DNA from: Plectonema cf. radiosum LEGE 06105
GTDB lineage: Bacteria > Cyanobacteriota > Cyanobacteriia > Cyanobacteriales > Nostocaceae
DNA: 44,691 nucleotides
Direction: 5' to 3'
Assembly: GCF_015207665.1 (NCBI RefSeq)
Contig: NZ_JADEWL010000049.1
Location: 1 to 44,691 of the forward strand
Made by a program: the position numbers and the translations under genes. Shown here in pieces: positions 1-9,166 of this stretch (its first letter is position 1; each line of letters opens with the position of its first letter). The notes beneath the pieces are model-generated. The model was not told where the DNA came from and did not search any database. It saw nothing but the letters and a program-made list of their open reading frames with translations.

Positions 1-50
1 AATAAGAACTGTCAACCATTAACTAACCACCATCAACTATCAACTGTCAA

Positions 51-103
51 CCTTTAACCTTTAACCTATAACCTTTAACCTTTAACCTTTAACCTTTAAC
101 CTA
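51..103. repeat. Heptanucleotide tandem repeat (TTAACCT-type STRR)
   Basis: About seven consecutive copies of CCTTTAA/TAACCTT with one variant copy (CCTATAA), ending 5 bases before the ATG of the first gene. This is the short tandemly repeated repeat class typical of heterocystous cyanobacteria. The same unit recurs near 9,250, 12,577, 19,361 and 20,630. Confidence 0.9.
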
Positions 104-108
104 TTCTC

Positions 109-810
109 ATGTCTTCTGTAATTTCTATTGAAAATCTTGACCATTTTTTTGGTAAAGGAAAACTCCGCAAACAAGTATTATTTGATATCAATTTAGAAAT
201 CAATGCTGGTGAAATTATCATTATGACGGGACCTTCGGGTTCTGGTAAAACTACACTGTTAACCTTAGCGGGAGGTTTGCGCTCTGCTCAATCTGGTAGT
301 TTACACGTATTGGGACAAGAGTTATGCGGTGCTAGTGCGTTTAAATTAACACAAGCAAGACGCAGTAATGGTTATATCTTCCAAGCGCACAACTTACACG
401 GTAGTTTAACAGCTTTGCAAAACGTGAGAATGGGTTTGGAAGTACACAAAGGTATTTCTCCAGCACAAATGAAAAAACGTTCCATTGAAATGCTCGAAGC
501 AGTAGGATTAGGAGACCGTGTAAATTATTACCCCGATGACCTATCAGGAGGACAAAAACAAAGAGTTGCGATCGCACGTGCTTTAGTCGCCGAACCGAAA
601 ATAGTCCTTGCTGACGAGCCGACAGCAGCATTAGATAAAAAATCCGGTCGTGATGTGGTGGAATTAATGCAGAGTCTTGCCAAAGAGAAAGGTTGTACAA
701 TTTTGCTAGTTACTCATGATAACCGCATTCTTGATATTGCTGACAGAATTATATACATGGAAGATGGACGTTTGGCAAATAATCCCGATGTGGTTGCCAA
801 GGTTAGTTAA
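109..810 (+). CDS. devA: DevA-family ABC exporter ATP-binding protein
   Basis: Nucleotide-binding subunit of a DevBCA-type exporter; in heterocystous cyanobacteria these, with a TolC-like channel, export glycolipids or other envelope compounds. The 233-residue protein has a Walker A (GPSGSGKTT, about residue 41), a Q-loop (GYIFQAHNL), the signature LSGGQKQR, a Walker B (IVLADEPTAALD) and the H-loop (VTHDNR). The phrase DEPTAALDKKSGRDVVE is shared with the second DevA at 36836..37546, so the two are paralogues. devB and devC for this copy would be expected off the left edge. A heptamer repeat runs almost up to the ATG and leaves no Shine-Dalgarno sequence. Its stop overlaps that of the convergent kinase gene. 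The exported substrate cannot be told from sequence. Confidence 0.9.
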   Translation: MSSVISIENLDHFFGKGKLRKQVLFDINLEINAGEIIIMTGPSGSGKTTLLTLAGGLRSAQSGSLHVLGQELCGASAFKLTQARRSNGYIFQAHNLHGSLTALQNVRMGLEVHKGISPAQMKKRSIEMLEAVGLGDRVNYYPDDLSGGQKQRVAIARALVAEPKIVLADEPTAALDKKSGRDVVELMQSLAKEKGCTILLVTHDNRILDIADRIIYMEDGRLANNPDVVAKVS

Positions 811-2222
811 GAATCATTCTGCCCAATTACGGGTAGAATTCGATTTTGAACGGGTAATTCTAACCAATCACTGAGCTCATTTATTAGCCAATCAAGCTCT
901 GTTTCAGTAATTCCAGTCAGTTGATATTTTTTATTCCCAGCCCAAATTATGATTGCTGGTGGAACTTCGTTTTTGCGTGTAAGATTTCCGGAATTTTTTG
1001 TATCTTTAATATAAGAATTAATATATTCTAATTTGATTATGTGTTCGCGAGCAGATGGGCTAGGTTTTTTAAATTTCAAACCGAAAATTTCATAGCTTAA
1101 AGAAATAGTTTTTCTATTTATACGTAACCTTGTTGTGCCAAAAAGAGTAAAAAGCCAACTTTTCCATCTGGAAAAGAATGACCTAGCTGCAAAAAATAGT
1201 ACTATCCAACCTAGCCCTGGTATAAATATCAACCACCAAAGGAATGGTATAAAGATTATGGGCAACACATTATAAATTAATCCACCAAAGAAATTAAATA
1301 AGTTGAATCCCGTTCCTGGTTGGATAATTTCAATTTTCTCATCATTTTTCTTAAGTAAAATATTGGTATCAACTGGTTTAATTGAAAAACGACTGGAAAG
1401 ACTTTGATTAAATTCCTCGGATTTTTGTAAAGCTTCTAAAGCTACTTGAGCCGAATTGAATCGTTTTTCTTGACTTGGTTCTAATACCTTTCTCAACCAA
1501 TTAGTAAAATGCTGACTTAATTGTGTTTTATTTTCAAACTGAATTTGTAAATCTTTTTGAGGTAAATCTGCTGGATGGATTCCAGTTGCTAGATAAATTA
1601 AAGTTGCTCCCAAACTGTATAAATCAGAAGTAGGGACAGCACGGCCACCAAAATGTTCTGGTGACATATAACCATAAGTTCCCACAACGGTTAAAGTACC
1701 ACCTTCAACAGCGGTAATATTTTGTACCGAACCAAAATCAACCAAATAAACCTCACCGACGCTATTTCCGGAACGGTTTGTCAGTAAAATATTGCTGGGT
1801 TTGATATCACGGTGAATAATCGCAGGATTGCGATCGTGTAAATAAATTAAAATATGTAACAGCTTTTCGGCAATTTCTTTTAACTCTGCTTCCTTAAAAG
1901 TACGTCCAGTTTTAACTTGTTCTTCAAGAGATTTCGCATCAATGTAACTTTGAACTAAAGCAAAACCTTTACTATCGGGTGAATCAACCTCAAAAAAGTC
2001 GAGATATTGGGGAATCGCTCGATGAGAAAGATTTTGTAAGATTTGCGCTTCTCTCTCAAACAGCTTCAAACTATCCCACTCAAAATCATTATCAAGCTTG
2101 AGTAACTTGACGACAACTAAATTTTGAGTTTGATTATCTAGCGCTAAATACGTGTATCTTCCAGGTTTTTTCCCCAGTTGCTCTTGGATAGAATAACGGG
2201 AACCTAACATTTCGCTTTTCAT
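807..2222 (-). CDS. Membrane-anchored serine/threonine protein kinase
   Basis: Hanks-type Ser/Thr kinase of 471 residues. The kinase domain spans about residues 9-275: a degenerate glycine loop (LGKKPGRYTY), catalytic Lys39 (VVVKLL), Glu58, the catalytic loop HRDIKPSN (His137-Asp139, Asn144), DFG at 162-164 and the activation-segment end GTYGYMSPEH. Two hydrophobic segments around residues 315-355 (IIFIPFLWWLIFIPGLGWIV) anchor it, followed by a mostly beta C-terminal domain that ends near a conserved-looking WLINELSDWL. This architecture is common in filamentous cyanobacteria; targets are not known from sequence. Met5 (about position 2210) gives MLGSRYSI, a start common in this family, so the true start may be 4 codons inside. 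It converges on devA and shares the TTAA tetranucleotide with its stop codon. Confidence 0.9.
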   Translation of the reverse strand: MKSEMLGSRYSIQEQLGKKPGRYTYLALDNQTQNLVVVKLLKLDNDFEWDSLKLFEREAQILQNLSHRAIPQYLDFFEVDSPDSKGFALVQSYIDAKSLEEQVKTGRTFKEAELKEIAEKLLHILIYLHDRNPAIIHRDIKPSNILLTNRSGNSVGEVYLVDFGSVQNITAVEGGTLTVVGTYGYMSPEHFGGRAVPTSDLYSLGATLIYLATGIHPADLPQKDLQIQFENKTQLSQHFTNWLRKVLEPSQEKRFNSAQVALEALQKSEEFNQSLSSRFSIKPVDTNILLKKNDEKIEIIQPGTGFNLFNFFGGLIYNVLPIIFIPFLWWLIFIPGLGWIVLFFAARSFFSRWKSWLFTLFGTTRLRINRKTISLSYEIFGLKFKKPSPSAREHIIKLEYINSYIKDTKNSGNLTRKNEVPPAIIIWAGNKKYQLTGITETELDWLINELSDWLELPVQNRILPVIGQNDS

Positions 2223-2624
2223 ATATTCTTATAAAAAACTTCTACCGTTGCTTAGTCCAATTACTTACACAGCATTGTAAAACAACAAAGCGGTATAAAC
2301 TCGAATCAACTATTTTTCGAGTACTTCGAGTACATATAACTGTTATAGCAGTAATAAATTATCTATGAGAATTGAGAAACGGGGTTTCTCAAACAATACC
2401 TTCGTCAAATTTGAAAGAAGTTAAGTAGTTGGACAAAATTAAGTTCATTTCTCACGTTGAGGCGGGGAACGTTTCAATCATGCTCCTCCAGGAGATAGAG
2501 TTACACAAAGAAGTTATTGCAATGCTTGATATATTTCGTAATCAGATAGAAAATGCTGCTATTAATAAAGATTATATACGGAATTAAACTTTATTAAACT
2601 AAATTTAAATAACTAACCATTACT
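2223..2624. other. Intergenic region with hairpin and small ORF remnant
   Basis: A 402-bp gap between two minus-strand genes. It contains a direct repeat CGAGTACTT (about 2318-2332) and a short palindrome GAGAAACGGGGTTTCTC (about 2372-2390), a dispersed hairpin type known in Nostocales. A plus-strand reading frame at 2480..2587 encodes 35 residues (MLLQEIELHKEVIAMLDIFR...), and the frame is open further upstream to 2429. This could be a decayed gene end; I do not recognise it. The gap must also hold the promoter of the kinase gene. Confidence 0.5.
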
Positions 2625-4295
2625 CTAATGTCCCTGACGCTGACTAATAAGAACTATCCCTTTTTCTAAAGCTTCTAAACGTGTATCTATTGGATTTTGT
2701 TCTAGTACTCGTCGCAAGATTTTCAAGCGTAATAATCTATCTTCTACTATACCGCTAGCTCCGACAAGATATACTGTTCGTCGATTTTCGTAGGCTTCTT
2801 TAACCATGTTTTCTATAGCTAAACTAGCAGTTACACCAACATAAGGTACTTCGCTTAATTCCAAAATTAAAATATCATAATTTTCTATAATTGACATTTG
2901 CTGCGAGATGGCTTTTGCTGCACCAAAACTCATCGGACCACTAAGATGAAATAATAAAATCCGACCTTTGGCTTGCTTTAAAATCTCTTCTTCTCGACTA
3001 CTCAAACGCAATTTGTGATTATTCTCGTTAGGAATTGTTACTGCTTGAACTTCTTTGGCTTGTAAATCGGATAAACGCTTGAGAGTTAATAAATTAGCAC
3101 AAAATACTCCCACCGCGACAGCAGTAATTAAATCAACAAAAACTGTGAGAAATAATACCCCATACATTAACCCAGTTGCCCGCATTGATATCATATGGGC
3201 GCGTTTAAGAAAACTCCAATCGATAATATCGATACCAACTTTGATTAAAATACCCGCTAAGACTGCATTTGGAATATTTTCGGTTAATTTCCCTGCACCT
3301 AGAACAATTACTAACAGCACTAAAGCGTGAACCATCCCCGAAATCGGAGTTTTTCCTCCAGCGCGAACGTTAACAACGGTTCGCATTGTTGCACCTGCAC
3401 CCGGTAATCCTCCGAATAAACCGACGAATAAGTTGCCAATTCCCTGCCCGATTAATTCTTTATCGGAATCATGAGTTGTACGGGTAATATTGTCCGCAAC
3501 TAAGGAGGTTAACAGCGAGTCGATAGAGCCTAAAATTCCCAGCATTAAACCATAACCTACCATGTCCCGGATTTGGTCTAACTCAAATAACGGTAATTGC
3601 AACTTGGGTAAACCTGTGGGAATCTTGCCGATGATTGGGATACCGCTATCGGGAAATACAAAAACGGAAATCAGTGTACAAACAACCAAGGCTAATAAAG
3701 GTGCGGGAATAATCCGATTTACTTTTGTAGGAGAACCAAATACTATAATTAGCGTTAAAGCACCCAAACCTGTTGCTACCGGGTTGGGATTATTTACATA
3801 CTTAGAAAGATTTTGCAGCGATTGAATTACATTTGCAGAACCTGGATGTCCGAAAAATGGCCCGATTTGGAGAAATAAGATAATAAATCCAATTCCCGAC
3901 ATAAAGCCGGAAATAACCGTATAAGGCATTAAGGTGATATATTTCCCTAGACGCAACACTCCAAAAAGAATTTGAAATATTCCCCCCAACATCACCACGG
4001 TAAAAGCCATCCCTAAACCCGTCTCTGGATTTTTATTAACGAGGGTACTAAACACTGTCGCCATTACTACCGTCATCGGGCCTGTGGGACCGGAAATTTG
4101 CGCTGGAGTTCCACCGAACAATGCTGCAAAAAAACCAATAAAAACAGCACCGTACAGCCCCATAATCGCTCCATCATCCGGTGATACTGAAACCCCAAAC
4201 GCTAAAGCTAATGGTAAAGCAACAATTGCAGCAGTCAAACCACCAAATAAATCCCCGCGCAGGTTCCTAAAATGTAAGCCGTGAACAAGTTGCAT
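2625..4295 (-). CDS. bicA: SulP-family bicarbonate transporter (BicA-like) with STAS domain
   Basis: Plasma-membrane anion transporter of 556 residues, closely resembling the Na+-dependent bicarbonate transporter BicA of cyanobacteria, part of the CO2-concentrating mechanism. The N-terminal 400 residues are strongly hydrophobic and hold the SulP motifs GGLTAAIVALPLALAFGV, ISGPTGPMTVV, MPYTVISGFMSGIG and GNLFVGLFGGLPGAGATM. The Asp and Thr of IDSLLTS correspond to BicA Na+-site residues as I recall them from the BicA structure. A cytoplasmic STAS domain follows (about 440-550, including LSGPMSFGAAKAI and VPYVGVTASLAIENM). Paralogous SulP proteins carry sulfate, but the long BicA-like stretches (DWSFLKRAH) favour bicarbonate. 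It is monocistronic here. Confidence 0.87.
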   Translation of the reverse strand: MQLVHGLHFRNLRGDLFGGLTAAIVALPLALAFGVSVSPDDGAIMGLYGAVFIGFFAALFGGTPAQISGPTGPMTVVMATVFSTLVNKNPETGLGMAFTVVMLGGIFQILFGVLRLGKYITLMPYTVISGFMSGIGFIILFLQIGPFFGHPGSANVIQSLQNLSKYVNNPNPVATGLGALTLIIVFGSPTKVNRIIPAPLLALVVCTLISVFVFPDSGIPIIGKIPTGLPKLQLPLFELDQIRDMVGYGLMLGILGSIDSLLTSLVADNITRTTHDSDKELIGQGIGNLFVGLFGGLPGAGATMRTVVNVRAGGKTPISGMVHALVLLVIVLGAGKLTENIPNAVLAGILIKVGIDIIDWSFLKRAHMISMRATGLMYGVLFLTVFVDLITAVAVGVFCANLLTLKRLSDLQAKEVQAVTIPNENNHKLRLSSREEEILKQAKGRILLFHLSGPMSFGAAKAISQQMSIIENYDILILELSEVPYVGVTASLAIENMVKEAYENRRTVYLVGASGIVEDRLLRLKILRRVLEQNPIDTRLEALEKGIVLISQRQGH

Positions 4296-4684
4296 AGAGA
4301 TTACGAGTTATAAAATATATGGGAATGGGGCTTTGGGAATGGGTATCCCCCATTTCTCACAAACAAGAAGGAAGTTGGAAGTAGTAGTGATTAGTGAGTA
4401 GTGGGAAAATCAATCCCCCACTTAACGCTTACCACTTACTTGTGAGAAATCCAAGGTATGAGTATGAAGTATTTAACCTTTTTCCCAAATTAATTAAAGC
4501 TTACAGGCGCATTGGTTTAATTTCACTCTCTTATTTAATAAAAAATATTTGAATTATTTGATTTCAATCTATTAAGTTATACAATAAAATGCTATTTTGC
4601 TATAGATATAAATAAAGTTTACAGCAAACCAATTTATTTGATATTTTTGTGTGAAAAAATACTTTTCAATGCCTGATGCACTAT
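4296..4684. other. Intergenic region with a fold-back element
   Basis: A 389-bp gap without a gene. At 4352-4450 there is a fold-back structure: outer arms ATTTCTCACAA (4352-4362) and TTGTGAGAAAT (4440-4450), with an imperfect inner inverted repeat between the GTAGTGGG and CCCCCACTTA segments. The remaining 230 bp to the next gene are very AT-rich and show no recognisable site. It lies upstream of bicA, so it may overlap that promoter. Confidence 0.6.
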
Positions 4685-6013
4685 TTACAAAGTAAATTCA
4701 GCAACATTATCTTCATCAACTTCTGTATTTGCGCCTAATTTAGTAGGTTGAAATTCTGAATCATGAATTATCTTGCCTAAAGTAATCTGGGGATTTTGAT
4801 GCAAAATATTCAATATACTGATAAAGTCGCGAACAATTTCGCCAGGAGTAAGTAAAGCTTCAGCCCCTAAACGGTTAATAATTTCTTGGACAAATTCTTT
4901 TAAATCGTTGTTAGTCAAAGCTTTTTTATAATTGTAGTTAAGAGCGTGAATATCAGCTAAATTCTCTAATAAGCTTAAGACTTCTGATTGACTTAAAGGA
5001 TTCAATCTCATTACAGGACCGTTAAATTCTTGTACTCCTGCTTTGGCGACAAAACGACTTTCTTTAGTACGTCTTCGCCAAGCTGAATCAGAAAATAAAC
5101 CACGATTGGGGTCTTCTAAAAACTTTACCGTTCCGCCAATAAGTACGCCTAAATGTTCGGCTTTACACTGCATTGTATCGTTGAAAATTCCTAACAGTCT
5201 GTTATAGTTTTTCTCCCGACTGACTGTAGGTGAAATTTGATATAAATGCACCGCTTCATCTAATAAAACTAAAAGTCCTTTATAGCCAATTTCAGCAACA
5301 AATTTAGCCCATAACTTCAGGTAGTCATACCAACTTTCATCATCAATAATTACTCGTACTCCTAAAGCTATTCTGGCTTCTGTTTTGGTATTAAATTCTC
5401 CTCTTAACCACCGCAATGCTGCATTTTTCAAATCATCATCATCCAAACAATATCCTCTCCAATAAGCAACAATTACGCTACCAAAATCAAACCCGTGGAC
5501 TAAATCTTCGATATACTGAACTACTTCTCTAATTTTGGTTTCTACTTTGTCGTCAAAACCTTGGTCATTTGGACGCATCTCAGTTTCTTTAACTACTTCC
5601 TGCTGGATTTTATTAATCCATCCTTCCAAAATAGAAACCAAAGCACCACCATCGGGACGAGTTTTTGTTGCTAGACGACTCATTAATTCTCGATAAGTAG
5701 CCAAACCTTCATTATTAGTTCCTGCTAATCGTCTTTTATCAGATAAATCGGCATCAGTAACAACAAAACCCAATTCCATGGCTCGATTACGAATAAGTTG
5801 CAGTATAAAGCTTTTACCGGAACCATAATTACCAATTACAAATCTAAATGCTGCAACTCCTTGTGCAACATCTTCGATGTTTTGTAACAGGCTATTTAAT
5901 TCTTTTTCCCTACCTACTGCTATATGTTCTAATCCAACTCTGGGTACTACCCCCGCACCTAAAGAGTTTATCAAAGCTGTAGATACTTTTTTAGATATTT
6001 TTGGCTTTGTCAT
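4685..6013 (-). CDS. BrxD/DUF2791-like P-loop ATPase
   Basis: A 442-residue ATP-binding protein of the DUF2791 type, the family that includes BrxD of BREX phage-defence systems. Visible are a Walker A GNYGSGKS (residues 61-68) and a Walker B LLVLLDEA (247-254, Asp252-Glu253). A downstream GGTVKFLEDPNRGLFSD segment resembles the sensor region of the family. The N-terminal VGLEHIAVGREKELNSLL is the conserved lead-in to the ATPase. It lies 224 bp downstream of the TerB-C-like gene on the same strand, and such pairs are recurrent in cyanobacteria. No methylase (PglX) or phosphatase (PglZ) lies nearby, so this is not a full BREX locus. Function beyond ATP hydrolysis is inference. Confidence 0.75.
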   Translation of the reverse strand: MTKPKISKKVSTALINSLGAGVVPRVGLEHIAVGREKELNSLLQNIEDVAQGVAAFRFVIGNYGSGKSFILQLIRNRAMELGFVVTDADLSDKRRLAGTNNEGLATYRELMSRLATKTRPDGGALVSILEGWINKIQQEVVKETEMRPNDQGFDDKVETKIREVVQYIEDLVHGFDFGSVIVAYWRGYCLDDDDLKNAALRWLRGEFNTKTEARIALGVRVIIDDESWYDYLKLWAKFVAEIGYKGLLVLLDEAVHLYQISPTVSREKNYNRLLGIFNDTMQCKAEHLGVLIGGTVKFLEDPNRGLFSDSAWRRRTKESRFVAKAGVQEFNGPVMRLNPLSQSEVLSLLENLADIHALNYNYKKALTNNDLKEFVQEIINRLGAEALLTPGEIVRDFISILNILHQNPQITLGKIIHDSEFQPTKLGANTEVDEDNVAEFTL

Positions 6014-6237
6014 TCGATTTTGGATTTGGGATTATTGATTTTGGATTTTGGGAGTTTTGAATTATTCCCATAATTTTATGCTGCTAGCTACTATATAGCA
6101 TATCGCTAGTAGTAAACTCAAAATATTGGAGAGGTAGCAATACGCCCCCTCTCTACATTATTTATCTGTTTCAAGATTAATATAAAACAAGATGAATTAT
6201 AAAATGATTTATAGTAATTAAAATAATTTCAGCAATC

Positions 6238-7548
6238 TTAATTAGATGAAGCGTGTTTTTTTTTAATTTTTTCGGACATCGCAATTAATTTCTGAACATT
6301 TTGCTGATGTTCCTGATAAATTTGGGGAATATCATCAGCAGTTGCAATTATTAATTCACCAATGGCATCTTTAGCACGTCCGTTGATGGCATCAATTAAT
6401 AAGTTTGGCATGGTAATATTTTCTTCGGCTATCTTTTTAATCACACTATTAGGATTATCTTGTTCTAATACTGCTTTTAATACCTGAATTTCATGTAGGG
6501 GTAAATTGTGTAGAAAATCCGTCCATTCTTTGGCTAATTCGGATGATGTATTCTCTGCTCCTTCTTCTGGCTCAATCGATATACTTTCAACTAAATCAGC
6601 AAAAGGAAACTCTTCTGTTTCTGACTGTCCTACTTCAATAAATGATGGCTGCTGATTCAAGTTTTCTAATTGTTGCAATAATTCCCAAACTTGATTTTGT
6701 AACAAGTCCCTTTCTTCTTGGAGTAACGAAATTTGTCCTTGTAATTGTTCTAAAATATTTTTTTCTTCTACTTTTTGGCTTTTCAATAACTTTAATTTAT
6801 TTTCTAATCTTTCTTGTTGCTCGTTATTACTAAATAATACTTCTTTTTGCTTTTTCTCTTCACTTTCTAATTCTTGAAGCTGCACTCGCAACTCATATAA
6901 TTTCTCTTCTAACTGCGGTTTGAGTCTTGAGAGCAAAGTTAAATTATTTTCTAATTCTTCTTTTTCTTGAAGAAGTTCGCCAATTGTAGCGTGTAATTGG
7001 GTTATTTCAGCTTTCGAGACATTACAATTTAACTCCAAACGTCGTTTTTCTGCTGAAATATTCGCAAAAGCGTTATTTGCTTCTTCTTTCAATTTCTCGA
7101 TATTTTTGATTTCATTCTGTAGATAGATGACTTCCGACTCTAATTGTTTTTTCTGAAGCGCAAAAGTGCTTAATTCTCGATTTACCGAATCTCTTTGATT
7201 ACGGCGATCGCCAATTTGGTTTTGTAGTTGATTTGACTCAGTAACTAAATTGCGACGATGACTTTCTAACTGAGCAACTTCTACTGTCATACCATGTTGG
7301 ATTTTTTCCAGTTCTTTAATTCGTTTTACAAAAGAATCTAAAACTAATGATTCATAATTTCTACGTCGTTTATCTACGATAAATGTCGCTGTATATGTAG
7401 CAAGTATAGTTATGATGCCCGTGAAAATCGCACTATAAAAATTCCAGGTGAACACTAAAGTTAGCCCGAAACTCACCCCAAAGGCAACTATACCTATAAT
7501 AAATCGATTGCTGACCATAGAGTCGTGCATATTGCTTGTTTTTAGCAT
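6238..7548 (-). CDS. Membrane-anchored coiled-coil protein with TerB-C-like domain
   Basis: A 436-residue protein in three parts. Two transmembrane segments lie at about residues 15-58 (FIIGIVAFGVSFGLTLVF and a second helix ending in TATFIV). A long coiled coil rich in Glu, Gln, Leu and Lys runs from about 70 to 300. A C-terminal domain (about 335-430) contains LPHEIQVLKAVLEQ and MPNLLIDAINGRAKDAIGE, which match the TerB-C type seen in tellurite-resistance/Ter stress and defence proteins. The arrangement suggests a membrane tether that presents the TerB-C domain to cytosolic partners, probably the ATPase encoded next. The TerB-C assignment is by motif memory and has not been checked with a profile. 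Confidence 0.7.
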   Translation of the reverse strand: MLKTSNMHDSMVSNRFIIGIVAFGVSFGLTLVFTWNFYSAIFTGIITILATYTATFIVDKRRRNYESLVLDSFVKRIKELEKIQHGMTVEVAQLESHRRNLVTESNQLQNQIGDRRNQRDSVNRELSTFALQKKQLESEVIYLQNEIKNIEKLKEEANNAFANISAEKRRLELNCNVSKAEITQLHATIGELLQEKEELENNLTLLSRLKPQLEEKLYELRVQLQELESEEKKQKEVLFSNNEQQERLENKLKLLKSQKVEEKNILEQLQGQISLLQEERDLLQNQVWELLQQLENLNQQPSFIEVGQSETEEFPFADLVESISIEPEEGAENTSSELAKEWTDFLHNLPLHEIQVLKAVLEQDNPNSVIKKIAEENITMPNLLIDAINGRAKDAIGELIIATADDIPQIYQEHQQNVQKLIAMSEKIKKKHASSN

Positions 7549-7864
7549 AATTCATTTATCAAAATATGTTGCCGCTGTATCACTATTCACATCCGGACTT
7601 TAAGAACCCTGATGCAATTGTTTTACTAATACAACTTCAATATGAGTATAAAAATTTAACTAATAAGTCAATATATCTACCTAAAAAGATTATTACAAAA
7701 ATGGGGAGTAGTTGCTTCGGGAGTAGAGAGTATGAAAGTTACCTGTTATTTTTAGTTCTCATAAGTAGTTAAGCCTTGATTATTTACTACTCAGTTATAT
7801 ATTCCCTACTCCCTACTTTCTACTCCCTACCCCGAAATGTTAAATTAAATGTTGGCACAGCTAC
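7549..7864. other. Intergenic region with CTCCCTAC-type repeats
   Basis: A 316-bp gap between the DUF815 gene and the TerB-C gene, both on the minus strand. It holds degenerate repeats of ACTCCCTACT (about 7803-7831). A 68-codon plus-strand frame at 7566..7772 has no recognisable product, and I take it as chance. The gap probably contains the promoter of the TerB-C/ATPase pair. Confidence 0.5.
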
Positions 7865-9166
7865 TTAAATTGTTTTTTCAGCTTTTAAAAAATCTACAAA
7901 TTGTCTTGCAGTTCTTCCGGAACGTCCATTATGACGAGTTGCCCATTGTAAAGCTTGATAATTTAGTTCTTCTGTACTAATTTCGATGTTAGATATTTTT
8001 ACCAGATGTTGCACAATTTGTAAATAAGCATTTTGAGAAGCAGGTTCAAAAGTTAATGTCAAACCAAAGCGATCGCTAAATGAAAGCTTTTCCTGTACGG
8101 TATCCCAAGCATTGACTTCATCAGAATCTTTGGGTCGGGGTCTGTCCGCAAAAAACTCCCGAATTAAGTGACGACGATTTGAAGTTGCGTAAACTACCAC
8201 ATTTTGCGATCGCGCTGTTAAACTTCCTTCTAAGACGACTTTGAATGCTTTAAAAGTGTCGTCGGAATCCTCAAAGGATAAGTCATCAACAAAGACGATA
8301 AATTTTTGTGGTTTATTCCATAAAAGCTCGACAATTTGTGGTAAATCCTTTAATTCAGATTTGGCAACTTCTATCAAGCGTAAATTTAGGTGAGCGTATT
8401 CATTTAATAAAGCTTTTACTAAGGAAGATTTCCCACTACCACGACTACCGTAAAGTAAAACGTGCAGCGCCAGCTGTCCTGATAATAAAAATTCCGTATT
8501 TTTGACTAAAGTTTGTTTTTGAGATTCATAACTCACCAATTCATGTAATTTTACTGGATCGGGGTGGCGGATACCAATAAACTCACCCTGTTGCCAGCGG
8601 AAAGCTTTATATTCAGCAAAAATACCCGTGCCGTAATTTCGATAAAATGCTGTTAAGTCTTGCACAGCGTCACACCAATCTGGCAAAATTCTCAATTTCT
8701 CTATCAGTGGTAATTGTTCGTTCGCTTCTGTTTTCTGCTGTTCTACATACCATACAATTGGCAATATCGGTAGACGGGCTATAGACTGCACCCATTCACT
8801 TAGACAAGCAACACTGCATTCATGGAAGCTTTGCAAAGCTTGTAAATCGTGTTTTGCTGCTGCAATTAAAGCCGGAGGTAAACTTTCTAATTCTAATTGG
8901 GCTTGAGTGCTGAAAGGATTCTCGTCTACTAAAATTTGACAAATCAAATATTCTTCCCAATTTTGATTATGAAGTGCCAAAGTTTTGAAGAAATAGCCGT
9001 AAGCTTGAAGACAATCCCGCGCTTCAGCATTGGGATAACGTATTGTTTGCAATAAATTAAGAAATGCTTTACCTACTTCCCCTTCAAATACAGATTGGTA
9101 AAGTAACAGAGAAGCTGCTTGACGCTGGAGAAATTGAACCTGGGCAATAATTGTTTGATTATTCAT
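7865..9166 (-). CDS. DUF815-family AAA+ ATPase
   Basis: A 433-residue ATPase of the DUF815 family, widespread in bacteria and of unknown precise role. The N-terminal 190 residues are helical without a recognised domain. The AAA+ core follows: LLYGSRGSGKSSLVKALL (Walker A at about 240-248), FIVFVDDLSFED (Walker B, Asp294-Asp295), a sensor-like VVYATSNRRHLIREFF and a C-terminal lid with NGRSGRTARQFVDFL. The segment LVSYESQKQTLVKNTEFLL just before the P-loop is typical of DUF815. It is cytoplasmic by sequence. It lies upstream of the TerB-C gene with a 316-bp gap, so co-transcription is uncertain. Confidence 0.85.
   Translation of the reverse strand: MNNQTIIAQVQFLQRQAASLLLYQSVFEGEVGKAFLNLLQTIRYPNAEARDCLQAYGYFFKTLALHNQNWEEYLICQILVDENPFSTQAQLELESLPPALIAAAKHDLQALQSFHECSVACLSEWVQSIARLPILPIVWYVEQQKTEANEQLPLIEKLRILPDWCDAVQDLTAFYRNYGTGIFAEYKAFRWQQGEFIGIRHPDPVKLHELVSYESQKQTLVKNTEFLLSGQLALHVLLYGSRGSGKSSLVKALLNEYAHLNLRLIEVAKSELKDLPQIVELLWNKPQKFIVFVDDLSFEDSDDTFKAFKVVLEGSLTARSQNVVVYATSNRRHLIREFFADRPRPKDSDEVNAWDTVQEKLSFSDRFGLTLTFEPASQNAYLQIVQHLVKISNIEISTEELNYQALQWATRHNGRSGRTARQFVDFLKAEKTI

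Noticed and set aside
2318-2335. Possible NtcA site (GTA-N8-TAC) near 2320
   Set aside because: GTACTTCGAGTAC has a spacing of seven, not eight, and no properly placed promoter.
4685-9166. Complete BREX system
   Set aside because: Only a BrxD-like ATPase is present; no pglX, pglZ, brxA, brxB, brxC or brxL gene is in the window.
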